A stretch of DNA of 64,000 nucleotides from Pedobacter planticolens (GTDB lineage Bacteria > Bacteroidota > Bacteroidia > Sphingobacteriales > Sphingobacteriaceae): positions 620,001 through 684,000 of the forward strand of contig NZ_WNXD01000001.1 of the NCBI RefSeq assembly GCF_014172375.1. The letters are read 5' to 3'. The notes under the pieces are model-generated. The model was given only the letters and a program-made list of their open reading frames with translations, did no database searches and had not been told where the DNA came from. A program made the translations under genes and the position numbers. Positions 8,716 to 17,798 of this stretch are shown in pieces (within the stretch, counting starts at the first letter, position 1; each line of letters starts with the position of its first letter).

Positions 8716-9732
8716 ATGAAAAACATGTTCTGGTTCCTTTTGCTTTTCTCCACCATCGGCTATGCCCAAAGTTATACTTTAAAACCATTAACATCTGGTA
8801 AAAATACAAGTATGCGTGGTTTATCAATTGTATCTGATTCTATTGCTTGGGTAAGCGGTAGTAACGGACAGGTTGGTAAAAGTTTAGATGGTGGTAAAAC
8901 TTGGGAATGGACTCAGCCAAAGGGATATGAAAAACTAGATTTTAGAGATATTGAGGCATTTGATCAGTTAAAAGCAATTGTGGTAAACGCAGGTTCGCCA
9001 GCCTATATTCTTTCTACTATTGATGGAGGGAAGAGTTGGAGAGAAGTTTACAAGAATACAGATTCGGCTATATTTTTAGATGGGATGGGTTTTTGGGATG
9101 AACAACAAGGGATTATTTTCGGTGACCCAATAAAAAACAAAATGCAACTCTTAAAAACTACCGATGGTGGTTTAACATGGCAAGATATTTCAGCAAACTT
9201 AAAAAAAGAGTTAAAAATTGGTGAAGCAGGTTTTGCAGCAAGTGGAACAACCATAAGAACTGGGGCAGATGGAAAAGTTTGGGTTGCAAGTGGAGGTTCA
9301 GCCTCTAAAATATATTATTCGAGTAATTATGGTCATAGATGGAAAGTGTACGATTGCCCAATATTACAGGGTGAAAGTAGTACAGGGCCATTCTCTATCG
9401 CATTTTATGATGCGAAAAAAGGAATAGTTGTAGGTGGTAATTATTTAAAAGATAAAGAAAGCACTAATAACGTGCTATTAACTACTAATGGTGGTAAAAC
9501 GTGGTCGAAACCACAAAAACCTGTAAGCGGTTATCGCTCTGCAGTAGAATATATTACAGATCAACTGTGTTTTGCAACGGGTTCTTCTGGTACAGATGTA
9601 TCAACCGATGGTGGAAAAAACTGGACAAATATCTCAACACTAAATTTTAACGCGATACAAAAAGCTAAAAATGGTAAATTAATTCTCCTCACTGGAAACA
9701 AAGGGCAGATTTACCAAATCACATCTCCTTAA
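8716..9732 (+). CDS. Secreted YCF48/BNR-type beta-propeller protein
   Basis: The start is placed at ATG 8716 because it begins a signal peptide (MKNMFWFLLLFSTIGYAQ); the longer frame from 8608 adds unrelated residues. The mature 320 residues contain repeated propeller blades with BNR/Asp-box-like segments: SLDGGKTWEW, TIDGGKSWREV, KTTDGGLTWQDI, TNGGKTWSK and STDGGKNWTN. The layout matches photosystem-II-stability-factor-like (YCF48) proteins, which are widespread outside photosynthetic organisms. The role is probably scaffolding or substrate binding in the periplasm or outside the cell. Confidence 0.85.
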   Translation: MKNMFWFLLLFSTIGYAQSYTLKPLTSGKNTSMRGLSIVSDSIAWVSGSNGQVGKSLDGGKTWEWTQPKGYEKLDFRDIEAFDQLKAIVVNAGSPAYILSTIDGGKSWREVYKNTDSAIFLDGMGFWDEQQGIIFGDPIKNKMQLLKTTDGGLTWQDISANLKKELKIGEAGFAASGTTIRTGADGKVWVASGGSASKIYYSSNYGHRWKVYDCPILQGESSTGPFSIAFYDAKKGIVVGGNYLKDKESTNNVLLTTNGGKTWSKPQKPVSGYRSAVEYITDQLCFATGSSGTDVSTDGGKNWTNISTLNFNAIQKAKNGKLILLTGNKGQIYQITSP

Positions 9733-9810
9733 ATTTTTCTGTATTATCAATTCACTGTCATAAATCAGCTACATTTTTGATAGAAAGCAAGCTGGCTTAA
9801 ATATTGTATA

Positions 9811-9840
9811 TACTTTTGTGTTTAACAAAAATGTTAAACA
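9811..9840 (+). promoter_or_regulatory. Promoter -7 box and TetR-type operator
   Basis: TACTTTTG at 9811-9818 matches the Bacteroidota -7 consensus TAnnTTTG; no good -33 box lies at the usual spacing. Directly after it, TGTTTAAC (9819-9826) and GTTAAACA (9833-9840) form a perfect 8-bp inverted repeat with a 6-base spacer, 9 bases before the regulator's ATG. The position over the expected transcription start fits autorepression by the TetR protein encoded next. Confidence 0.75.
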
Positions 9841-9849
9841 TAATTGTAA

Positions 9850-10434
9850 ATGGCGACGAGAGATACAGGAACTGAACAATTAATTAAGGATACCGCAAAG
9901 CGAATCTTTTTTTCAGAAGGGAAATTACATGCAACAACGCAAGATATTGCAGATGCTGCGGGTGTAAATAGAACTTTACTCAATTATTATTTCCGTTCGC
10001 GGGATATTTTATTTGAGCAAGTTGTGCTAGAAGCTAGGGCAGAAATGTCTGCAATAATGGATTCTATTTTCACAGCCGAGCTAGAATTTAAAGATAAAAT
10101 ACAACAAATGATTAATATCTTTATGGAGCAAGCGATGCAATTTCCATATCGTGAAATGTATGTGGTTATGGAATTTAACCGCACAGAAAAGATCGTTCCT
10201 GAAGAAAAGAAAAATAAAATCAGACAATTCTTAAAAGAAATTAACGCTGAAATGGAAAAAGGAAAAATTAAAAAGATGGATCCCCGTCAGTTTTTAATGA
10301 ATCTATTTGCGTTAATGGCTTATCCGCTTATTACCAACTGCTTAAATAAATCACTTTATAACATTAACGACGCTGAGTATTTAAAGTTAATGAAAGAGCG
10401 TAAGCAGTTAATTTTCGAAATGATTTATCAATAA
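9850..10434 (+). CDS. TetR/AcrR-family transcriptional regulator
   Basis: 194 residues. The N-terminal HTH is clear: KDTAKRIFFSEGKLHATTQDIADAAGVNRTLLNYYFRSRDILFEQV (about 14-57). The remaining helices form the ligand-binding domain. It is followed after 36 bases by the RND pump genes and preceded by a palindrome suited to its own binding, so it most likely represses itself and the efflux operon until a toxic ligand binds. Confidence 0.93.
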   Translation: MATRDTGTEQLIKDTAKRIFFSEGKLHATTQDIADAAGVNRTLLNYYFRSRDILFEQVVLEARAEMSAIMDSIFTAELEFKDKIQQMINIFMEQAMQFPYREMYVVMEFNRTEKIVPEEKKNKIRQFLKEINAEMEKGKIKKMDPRQFLMNLFALMAYPLITNCLNKSLYNINDAEYLKLMKERKQLIFEMIYQ

Positions 10435-10470
10435 TTAAAATAGATACACAAAAGCAACCCCCATATTAAC

Positions 10471-11640
10471 ATGAAAACAACAATTCGATTATCAATTATT
10501 TTATTTTTAGGAGCTATACTTGCTTCTTGCGGTGGCAAGGACGAGAAGGCAGCAGCTTTAGCCGCCGCCGCTGGTCAACCCCAAGCATATCCAATATTTA
10601 CTGTAAATACACAATCCACTACCTTAGATTCTGATTACCCTGCAACAATTGAGGGAATTGAGAATGTTGATATAAGACCAAAAGTTGATGGCTTTATAGA
10701 AAAAATTTATGTTGATGAAGGTGCTTTGGTAAAAAGAGGACAGCTGTTGTTTTTAATTAATGCTCCACAATACGAGCAGCAAGTTAGAACTGCAAGAGCT
10801 GCTATTAGTAGTGCAGAAGCTGATGTAAATGCGGCTCAATTGCAAGTGAATAAGACAAAACCATTGGTAGATAAAGATATCATTAGTAAATATGAACTAG
10901 AATCGGCGCAATTAACTTTACAAAGTAAAAGGGCAATGTTATCACAAGCTAAAGCAGCGTTGGTAAATGCAAATGTAAATTTAGGTTATACCAGAATTAC
11001 TAGTCCAGTTGATGGTGTTGTAGGTGCTATTCCATTTAAAACAGGAAGTTTGGTGAGTGGAACAAGTGCACAACCCTTAACTACGGTTTCAAATACCAAT
11101 AAAGTATACGCTTATTTTTCTTTAAACGAAAAGCAACTGCTTGATTTTTCTAACCTATATAAAGGTAAAACGCTGAGTGAGCAAATGAAAAATATTCCAC
11201 CAGTTGGTTTAGTTTTAGCCGATGGATCTACCTATGCTCAAAATGGAAAAATCGAATCGATTAATAGCCAAATTAATACCGGTACAGGTGCAGTAAGCTT
11301 AAGAGCTACGTTTCCAAATCCAATAGCCCTATTAAAAAATGGTGCAAGTGCTTCTGTACGTATTCCGCAGCATGTTAACGATGTGATTTTAATCCCTCAA
11401 AAATCTACAACAGACTTACAAGGAAAGAAATTTGTTTACATTTTAGGAGATTCGGCTAAAGTAATTTCTACTCCGGTAGAAGTGATGCAAGTTACAAAAG
11501 GCAAATTTTATGTCGTAACTAAAGGATTAAAAGCAGGAGATAAAGTTGTTTTAGAAGGTTTCCAATCGTTAAGAGATGGAACTAAGATTAAACCTCAAGA
11601 GTTAAATACGGATTCAGTGTATGCTGAAATTAAAAAATAG
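10471..11640 (+). CDS. RND efflux periplasmic adaptor (membrane fusion lipoprotein)
   Basis: 389 residues starting with a lipoprotein signal (ILASCGGK, Cys20). The lipoyl/barrel-sandwich halves are YPATIEGIENVDIRPKVDG and YTRITSPVDGVVG, flanking an alpha-hairpin (about 98-165) and followed by beta-barrel and membrane-proximal domains. This is the AcrA/MexA architecture. It links the inner-membrane pump encoded next to the outer-membrane channel encoded two genes on. Confidence 0.95.
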   Translation: MKTTIRLSIILFLGAILASCGGKDEKAAALAAAAGQPQAYPIFTVNTQSTTLDSDYPATIEGIENVDIRPKVDGFIEKIYVDEGALVKRGQLLFLINAPQYEQQVRTARAAISSAEADVNAAQLQVNKTKPLVDKDIISKYELESAQLTLQSKRAMLSQAKAALVNANVNLGYTRITSPVDGVVGAIPFKTGSLVSGTSAQPLTTVSNTNKVYAYFSLNEKQLLDFSNLYKGKTLSEQMKNIPPVGLVLADGSTYAQNGKIESINSQINTGTGAVSLRATFPNPIALLKNGASASVRIPQHVNDVILIPQKSTTDLQGKKFVYILGDSAKVISTPVEVMQVTKGKFYVVTKGLKAGDKVVLEGFQSLRDGTKIKPQELNTDSVYAEIKK

Positions 11641-11702
11641 TCGATCTCAATCGTGCCAAAAGGCATCCCTTTGGGATAATTCTAAAATTGTAAATCAAAC
11701 TT

Positions 11703-14700
11703 ATGTTTAAGAAATTTATAGATAGACCAGTTTTATCAACTGTAATATCAATTATCATCGTAATACTCGGTATACTGGGGCTCATTACCTTACCCGTTTC
11801 ACAGTATCCCGAAATTGCGCCACCAACAGTACAGGTTTCTGCATCTTACCAAGGTGCAAATGCTGATGTGGTGATGAGCAGTGTGGTTATCCCACTGGAA
11901 GAGCAAATTAATGGTGTAGAGAACATGACCTACATGACCTCTAGTGCTAGTAATGATGGTACTGCTACCATTACAGTAAACTTTAAATTAGGTACCAACC
12001 CAGATTTAGCTGCGGTAAACGTACAAAATAGAGTTGCCAGAGCAAGTAGTTTATTACCTGCAGAGGTTACGCGTTCGGGTGTAGTTACTGCAAAAAGACA
12101 AGCAAGTAACGTGTTGATTTTCGTTATCAATAGCGATAACCCTGAATACGATCAGAAGTTTTTGCAAAACTATGCTAACATTAACATCATCCCACAAATT
12201 AAAAGGATAACAGGTGTTGGTGATGCAAGTTCATTTGGACAAATGGATTATAGTATGCGTATTTGGCTTAAGCCAGATGTAATGGCAACCTATGGTTTAG
12301 TTCCTAGTGATGTAAACGCAGCCTTGGCAGAGCAAAACGTAGAAGCTGCACCAGGTCAGTTTGGTGAACAAGGAAATCAATCTTTTCAATACACTTTAAA
12401 ATATACTGGTAGACTTAAAACGGAGCAAGATTTTAGCAATATCATTATTAAAGCTGATGCGAATGGACAAGTACTTCGTTTAAAAGATGTTGCTCGCATA
12501 GAGTTAGGTGCTTTAAGTTATGCAAGTACATCGAAATATAACGGAAATGCATCAATTGGTATTGCGATTAATCAAACTGCAGGTTCTAATGCAAAAGAAG
12601 TAATCGAAAATTCGATGAAAACATTAGAAGAAGCATCAAAGTCATTTCCAAAAGGTATTCATTACAATTCGTTAGTAAACGTAAATGATTTCTTAGATGC
12701 CTCAATTGAAAAAGTGCTCCATACATTAATTGAAGCATTTGTTTTGGTATTCCTTGTGGTATTTATTTTCCTTCAGGATTTCCGTTCTACTTTAATTCCT
12801 GCAATTTCTGTTCCGGTAGCTATTGTTGGTACGTTTTTCTTCCTCAGTCTTTTTGGTTTTACCATCAACTTGCTAACCTTGTTTGCATTGGTGCTCGCCA
12901 TTGGTATTGTGGTAGATGATGCCATTGTAGTCGTCGAGGCCGTCCATGCCAAGTTAGATCATGGGTATAAATCGGCCAAAAAAGCAACTGTAGATGCAAT
13001 GGAAGATATTACAGGCGCAATTATCTCTATTACGTTGGTAATGGCTGCGGTATTTATTCCAGTAAGTTTTATCCAAGGTTCATCGGGTGTATTTTACAAA
13101 CAATTCGGTTTAACATTAGCTATCGCGATTATTTTATCGGCTATTAATGCATTAACGTTAAGTCCGGCGTTGTGTGCTTTGCTATTAAAACCGCATGAAG
13201 ATGATCATGATAAGCCGAAAAACTTTTTACAGCGTTTTTATGTAGGGTTTAATACGTCATTCGATTTAATGACTAATCGATATAAAAAATCAGTTTCGTT
13301 CTTATCTCGTAAAAAATGGATTGCTGGTGTAGGTATTTTAGCCTTTACAGGTATTTTAATCTGGACGATGAACACCACACCAAAAGGTTTTGTACCTAAT
13401 GAGGATTTAGGTGTAATCATGTCAGATATCTCTTTACCAGCAGGAACTTCGCAAGAAGAAACTAAAGTAATTATTACTCAAATTGATGACATTGTAAGAG
13501 GTGTTCCAGAGGTGCAAAGCGCATTGAGAATTGTAGGTAGAAGTTTAATTAGTGGTTCGGGTAGTTCGTACGGGATGGTAATTGCTCGTTTAAAACCATG
13601 GGATGAACGTAAACGCGATGTAAAAGCAATTATTGGTGAGCTATTTGCCAAAACTGCAGGTATTAAAGGTGCGAAAGTAATTTTCTTCGCTCCGCCAACC
13701 ATACAAGGTTTTGGTACCAGTGGTGGTTTCGAGTTCCAATTACAAGATAAAACCGGTGGTGATATTAATAAGTTTAACGATGTTGGAAATGCATTCTTAG
13801 CGGCATTAGCTAAACGCCCAGAAATACAGTATGCATCAACTTCGTTTAATCCTAATTTCCCTCAATATCAAATTGATGTGAATGTGGCTAAAATTAAACA
13901 AGCTGGTTTAACTGTTACCGACGTTTTGAGTGTATTGCAAGGTTATTTTGGCGGTGTGTATGCATCGAACTTTAATAAATTTGGTAAGCAATTTAGGGTA
14001 ATGTATCAGGCAGATGCCCAATATCGTGCTAACCCAGAAAATTTAAATAGCATTTATGTTCGAAATTCGAAAGGTGCAATGGCTCCAGTAAGTGAATTTA
14101 TTAACTTGGAAAAAGTTTACGGTCCACAAGCCATTTCTCGTTTCAACTTATATACATCTATAGCTGTAACTGGTTCTCCAAAACCAGGATTTAGTTCTGG
14201 TGATGCCTTAAAAGCAGTGCAAGAAGAAGCTGCATTACATTTGCCAGCAGGTTACGGATATGAATTCTCAGGTTTATCCCGTGAGGAAATGGCGGGTGGT
14301 AATCAGACTATTTTTATCTTTTTACTTTGTGTAATTTTCGTTTATTTCTTGCTTGCTGCGCAGTACGAGAGTTATATTTTGCCACTGGCAGTTTTAATTT
14401 CTTTACCTATCGGATTAGCAGGTGTATTTATTTTCGATAAGATATTCGGAGTTGATAATAACATCTATACCCAAATTACACTGATTATGTTGGTTGGTTT
14501 GCTAGCTAAAAATGCAATTCTGATTGTAGAGTATGCGGTGGATAGGAGAAGAAAAGGAATGAGTATTGTAAATGCTGCTATTGAAGGTGCAACAGCTCGT
14601 TTACGCCCGATCTTGATGACTTCATTTGCATTTATTTTAGGTTTATTGCCATTGATGCTTTCGACAGGAGTTGGTGCTGCTGGTAATAAATCAATTGGTA

Positions 14701-14876
14701 CTGGAGCTGTAGGAGGGATGTTAATTGGTACGCTATTCGGAGTTTTTGTAATTCCGGCATTGTTTATCATTTTCCAAACCTTACAAGAGAAAGTAAGTAA
14801 TAAATCTCCTTTTATAGAAGGTGCAGATTTAGAGCCAACATTAGAATTTCCGGAAGTTGATAACCGCGAACATTAA
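11703..14876 (+). CDS. RND multidrug efflux pump, AcrB/MexB (HAE1) family
   Basis: 1057 residues, the usual length. It starts MFKKFIDRPVLSTVISIII, typical of HAE1 pumps. The proton relay residues are present: Asp405-Asp406 in GIVVDDAIVVVEA and Lys936 in LLAKNAILIVEY. The two periplasmic porter loops and twelve membrane segments are in the expected places. It exports hydrophobic compounds using the proton gradient as a trimer with the adaptor upstream. An uncoded 62-base gap separates it from the adaptor gene. Confidence 0.96.
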   Translation: MFKKFIDRPVLSTVISIIIVILGILGLITLPVSQYPEIAPPTVQVSASYQGANADVVMSSVVIPLEEQINGVENMTYMTSSASNDGTATITVNFKLGTNPDLAAVNVQNRVARASSLLPAEVTRSGVVTAKRQASNVLIFVINSDNPEYDQKFLQNYANINIIPQIKRITGVGDASSFGQMDYSMRIWLKPDVMATYGLVPSDVNAALAEQNVEAAPGQFGEQGNQSFQYTLKYTGRLKTEQDFSNIIIKADANGQVLRLKDVARIELGALSYASTSKYNGNASIGIAINQTAGSNAKEVIENSMKTLEEASKSFPKGIHYNSLVNVNDFLDASIEKVLHTLIEAFVLVFLVVFIFLQDFRSTLIPAISVPVAIVGTFFFLSLFGFTINLLTLFALVLAIGIVVDDAIVVVEAVHAKLDHGYKSAKKATVDAMEDITGAIISITLVMAAVFIPVSFIQGSSGVFYKQFGLTLAIAIILSAINALTLSPALCALLLKPHEDDHDKPKNFLQRFYVGFNTSFDLMTNRYKKSVSFLSRKKWIAGVGILAFTGILIWTMNTTPKGFVPNEDLGVIMSDISLPAGTSQEETKVIITQIDDIVRGVPEVQSALRIVGRSLISGSGSSYGMVIARLKPWDERKRDVKAIIGELFAKTAGIKGAKVIFFAPPTIQGFGTSGGFEFQLQDKTGGDINKFNDVGNAFLAALAKRPEIQYASTSFNPNFPQYQIDVNVAKIKQAGLTVTDVLSVLQGYFGGVYASNFNKFGKQFRVMYQADAQYRANPENLNSIYVRNSKGAMAPVSEFINLEKVYGPQAISRFNLYTSIAVTGSPKPGFSSGDALKAVQEEAALHLPAGYGYEFSGLSREEMAGGNQTIFIFLLCVIFVYFLLAAQYESYILPLAVLISLPIGLAGVFIFDKIFGVDNNIYTQITLIMLVGLLAKNAILIVEYAVDRRRKGMSIVNAAIEGATARLRPILMTSFAFILGLLPLMLSTGVGAAGNKSIGTGAVGGMLIGTLFGVFVIPALFIIFQTLQEKVSNKSPFIEGADLEPTLEFPEVDNREH

Positions 14877-14887
14877 TACTAAAACAC

Positions 14888-16291
14888 ATGAAATTAAGAT
14901 ATAAACATTCACTTCTAATCATCGGCTTTGCCGTACTAACTTTAAGTGCTTGCGTAACTAAAAAATACGAACGCCCAAAAGTTGTAACCGAGAATTTATA
15001 CCGTGATCAGACTACAACAGATAGCACAACGATTGCAAATTTACCTTGGCAAAATTTGTTTACAGATGCTAATTTGCAAACATTAATACAACAAGGTTTA
15101 AATGAAAATTTAGATTTAAAACAAGCAATTGAACGTATTAAAATTGCACAGGCAACTTTGCAACAAAGTAAATCGGCTTTTTTACCGAGTTTGCAAGGCG
15201 ATGTATCTGTAACGGATGCAAAGCAATCTAAAGCTGCGTTAAACTTTCCTGCTGGAGTAAATATCAATCTCGAAACGCAAACGTATAAAGCACAATTGAG
15301 TACAAGTTGGGAAGCTGATATTTGGGGTAAATTAAGTAGTGCAAAACGTTCTGCTTATGCAAGTTTACTACAAACTGATGCTGCAAAAAGAGCAGTTCAA
15401 ACGCAGTTAATTGCTAATATTGCGAATACGTATTACAACTTATTGGCTTTAGATAAACAGTTAGCAATTACGTTGCAAACCATAAAAAGCAGAACCAGTA
15501 ATGTTGAAACCATGAAGGCTTTGAAAGATGCTGCGAAGGTAACAGGAGCTGCTGTTGTGCAAAGCGAAGCCAATTTATACGCAGCAGAAGTAACTTTACC
15601 TGATTTGAGAAGAAGTATTAGAGAGACTGAAAATGCCTTAAACATTTTATTGGCTAGAGCACCTGGAAGTATTCTTCGTTCAGATTTAGATAGCCAATCT
15701 GCGTATAGCAATTTACAAACTGGAGTTTCTGCTCAATTATTGCAAAACCGACCAGATGTACAAGCTGCTGAATTTGGTTTTAGAACTGCTTTTGAAAATA
15801 CAAATGTAGCTAAGACCTATTTTTATCCTGCTTTAACGTTAACGGCGAGCGGTGGTTTATCTAGTTTGCAATTGAAAGATTTCTTTAGCAACTCTGTGTT
15901 TTATAATTTAGTTGGGGGTTTAACTCAACCTATTTTTGCAAAAGGACAAAATAAAGCTCGTTTAACAACTGCACAGGCACAACAACAACAAGCATTTTAT
16001 ACGTTTCAGCAAACGCTTTTAACAAGTGGTCAAGAGGTTTCTAATGCTTTATATGCGTATCAGACTGCAACAGAAAAAGAAACAACTAGAGCAAAACAAA
16101 TTGCTTCTTTAACTAAAGCAGTTGATTTTACGCAAGAGTTATTGCGTTATAGCTCAGCAACAAATTATACTGACGTTTTAACGTCTGAGCAAAGTTTATT
16201 AGCGGCTCAATTGAGTGGTGTTAGTGATAAGTTGCAAAAATTGCAAGCTGTAGTTAATTTATACCGTGCTTTAGGCGGCGGTTGGAAATAA
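14888..16291 (+). CDS. Outer-membrane efflux lipoprotein, NodT/TolC family
   Basis: 467 residues with lipobox LSAC. Two outer-membrane efflux repeats are visible: QAIERIKIAQATLQQSKSAFLPSLQGDVSV and AAEFGFRTAFENTNVAKTYFYPALTLTASGGLS, each followed by long coiled helices. It completes the tripartite pump and starts 11 bases after the pump gene. A terminator hairpin lies 30 bases downstream. Confidence 0.95.
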   Translation: MKLRYKHSLLIIGFAVLTLSACVTKKYERPKVVTENLYRDQTTTDSTTIANLPWQNLFTDANLQTLIQQGLNENLDLKQAIERIKIAQATLQQSKSAFLPSLQGDVSVTDAKQSKAALNFPAGVNINLETQTYKAQLSTSWEADIWGKLSSAKRSAYASLLQTDAAKRAVQTQLIANIANTYYNLLALDKQLAITLQTIKSRTSNVETMKALKDAAKVTGAAVVQSEANLYAAEVTLPDLRRSIRETENALNILLARAPGSILRSDLDSQSAYSNLQTGVSAQLLQNRPDVQAAEFGFRTAFENTNVAKTYFYPALTLTASGGLSSLQLKDFFSNSVFYNLVGGLTQPIFAKGQNKARLTTAQAQQQQAFYTFQQTLLTSGQEVSNALYAYQTATEKETTRAKQIASLTKAVDFTQELLRYSSATNYTDVLTSEQSLLAAQLSGVSDKLQKLQAVVNLYRALGGGWK

Positions 16292-16321
16292 AGATTTTTC
16301 ATTTTGATTTGTTTTCTGAAG

Positions 16322-16348
16322 AGGTTCGTAGTGATACGGACCTTTTTT
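16322..16348 (+). terminator. Rho-independent terminator of the RND operon
   Basis: AGGTTCGTA GTGA TACGGACCT followed by a T6 run: a 9-bp stem with one G-U pair and a tetraloop. A diverged copy lies at 17103-17132. Confidence 0.85.
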
Positions 16349-16851
16349 GTGTCCTCACCCCAGTACCTCTGCTTTAGGACTTAGTTCTTTTATTTTGTCA
16401 TCCAGAGCGCAGCGAAGGATCTCTCTTTTTTCACCGCTCGGGCTTTCCTCGGCTCGTCGCCGTTATGGCTATCATCATTGCGAGAAGAGAAACGACGAAG
16501 CAATCTTTTTTGTTTTCGGCTCACTGCCGCCGAGTGGCTCTAAACTTTTTCTTGATAAAAAGTTTAACAAAAATCAAGGCTGCATATCATCTCTCGGATT
16601 AAGCGATCAAAACTTTTTTGGCAACAAGCAGCAGGTTCGATGAAGGATCGAACTGGCTCATTGTTTTGGGTTGTGGTTTTTGAAAGTGTTTGCACAAGTT
16701 TAAACAAGTTGGTTTATTTTTTTAGTTGTTTGTTTGAGCTCATGGCGAAAAGCCATTCGGTTTAATTGCTTTCTCCTTCGGGATGCTACAAGGCCGGTCC
16801 TCGTTCTTCGGAATGGTTGTGGTTTGGGTGAGGTTGCAAGGTGGTCATGTG
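16349..16851. other. Gene-free stretch with decayed repeat fragments
   Basis: No credible gene. Fragments of the palindromic repeat families are present: GTCATCCAGAGCGCAGCGAAGG near 16398, related to 50287-50340, and a CATCATTGCGAG...GACGAAGCAATCT half-copy near 16475-16506, related to 3525-3610. The open frame 16347-16643 consists largely of these pieces. Confidence 0.65.
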
Positions 16852-17076
16852 GCTGTATAATTCCTTTTGACAGCTGTATAATTCTTTTTTACAGTTGTAT
16901 AATTACTTTTTACAGTTGTAAATTTCTTTTTTACAGTTGTAAATTTCTTTTTTACAGTTGTATAATTACTTTTTACAGTTGTATGATTCCTTTTTACAGT
17001 TGTAAAATTTCTTTTTACAGTTGTATAATTCTTTTTTACAGTTGTAAAATTACTTTTTACAGTTGTATAATTCTTT
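16852..17076. repeat. 21-bp tandem array, ten full units plus a partial one
   Basis: Units start at 16852 and recur every 21 bases through 17061, with a partial eleventh at 17062-17076. Each unit begins GTTGTA (GCTGTA in the first two), continues AT-rich with a CTTTTT tract and ends ACA. Across unit joints this makes TACAGTTGTA, an imperfect palindrome, and sometimes the longer TTTACAGTTGTAAA. Units differ mainly in the AT-rich middle. Since 21 is a multiple of three, an open frame results (16734-17078), but the peptide is only the repeat read as codons. Confidence 0.93.
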
Positions 17077-17102
17077 AGCTTGGTGTCTTTACCTACCGAA
17101 AT

Positions 17103-17132
17103 AAAGAGGTTTGTAGCAATACGGGTTTTTTT
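17103..17132 (+). terminator. Terminator-like hairpin, diverged copy of 16322-16348
   Basis: AGGTTTGTA GCAA TACGGGTTT followed by T's. It aligns along about 37 bases with the region around 16322-16348, including the following TCCT, but its stem is weaker because of substitutions. Confidence 0.6.
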
Positions 17133-17179
17133 TATATCCTACTTAACCGTTTATTAAGACTACCTTACGGATCGGCGAT

Positions 17180-17794
17180 TTGTCGAATAAATCCATTTTA
17201 TTGGAAAAAATCTTTAATACCCTAATCGATAGTTTTATTGAAAGTAAAGTAGGCATAGCCAACAATTTTTTAAGTGTAGCGCTTGCTGCACAGTTGAAAA
17301 GTAATTTAATTGGTTTATACAACGAAAAATCAATGGTTGCTGCAGGCATTGGGAATGAAACTATTACTGTTCATAATAAATTAGTGCGAAGTGATGTGAT
17401 TTATTGGCTAGACCGTAAGCATAATAATAAACACGAAAACGATTTTTTTGATTTGATGGATGACTTTGTAATTTATCTAAATAGAACGTGTTACACTGGT
17501 ATTACAGGCTACGAATTTCATTATACCTTATACGAAAAAGGAAGTTTCTATAAAAAACACATCGACCAATTTCAGCAAAATGGAAGTAGGGCTTACTCTA
17601 TGGTGATGTATTTAAATGTTGATTGGCAAAAAAGCGATGGTGGCGAATTGTGTATCCATCATTTAAATAATTTGCAAAATATATCGCCCATAAATGGAAA
17701 ATCTGTCTTTTTTAAGAGCAATGAATTAGCACATGAAGTTTTAGTAACTCATGAACCGAGAATGAGTATTACGGGTTGGTTAAAAACTAACTAA
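17180..17794 (+). CDS. 2OG-Fe(II) oxygenase (prolyl 4-hydroxylase type)
   Basis: 204 residues if the TTG at 17180 is used. The double-stranded beta-helix has the iron ligands His127 and Asp129 (KKHIDQF) and His185 (LAHEV), and the 2-oxoglutarate-binding Arg194 (RMSITGW). The family uses Fe(II), O2 and 2-oxoglutarate to hydroxylate protein or small-molecule substrates. No ATG occurs before residue 52, while conserved-looking sequence begins much earlier and an in-frame stop lies at 17144. The start is therefore TTG, or less likely ATT 17153, or the 5' end has been damaged. It follows the tandem array and the second hairpin. It converges on the LytTR regulator gene. Confidence 0.85.
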   Translation: MSNKSILLEKIFNTLIDSFIESKVGIANNFLSVALAAQLKSNLIGLYNEKSMVAAGIGNETITVHNKLVRSDVIYWLDRKHNNKHENDFFDLMDDFVIYLNRTCYTGITGYEFHYTLYEKGSFYKKHIDQFQQNGSRAYSMVMYLNVDWQKSDGGELCIHHLNNLQNISPINGKSVFFKSNELAHEVLVTHEPRMSITGWLKTN

Positions 17795-17798
17795 TTTT

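Noticed and set aside
16347..17078. Open frames of 98 and 114 codons downstream of the efflux operon
   Set aside because: The first covers decayed palindromic repeats and the second is mostly the 21-bp array (repeating FYSC-like peptide). No start context or family match.
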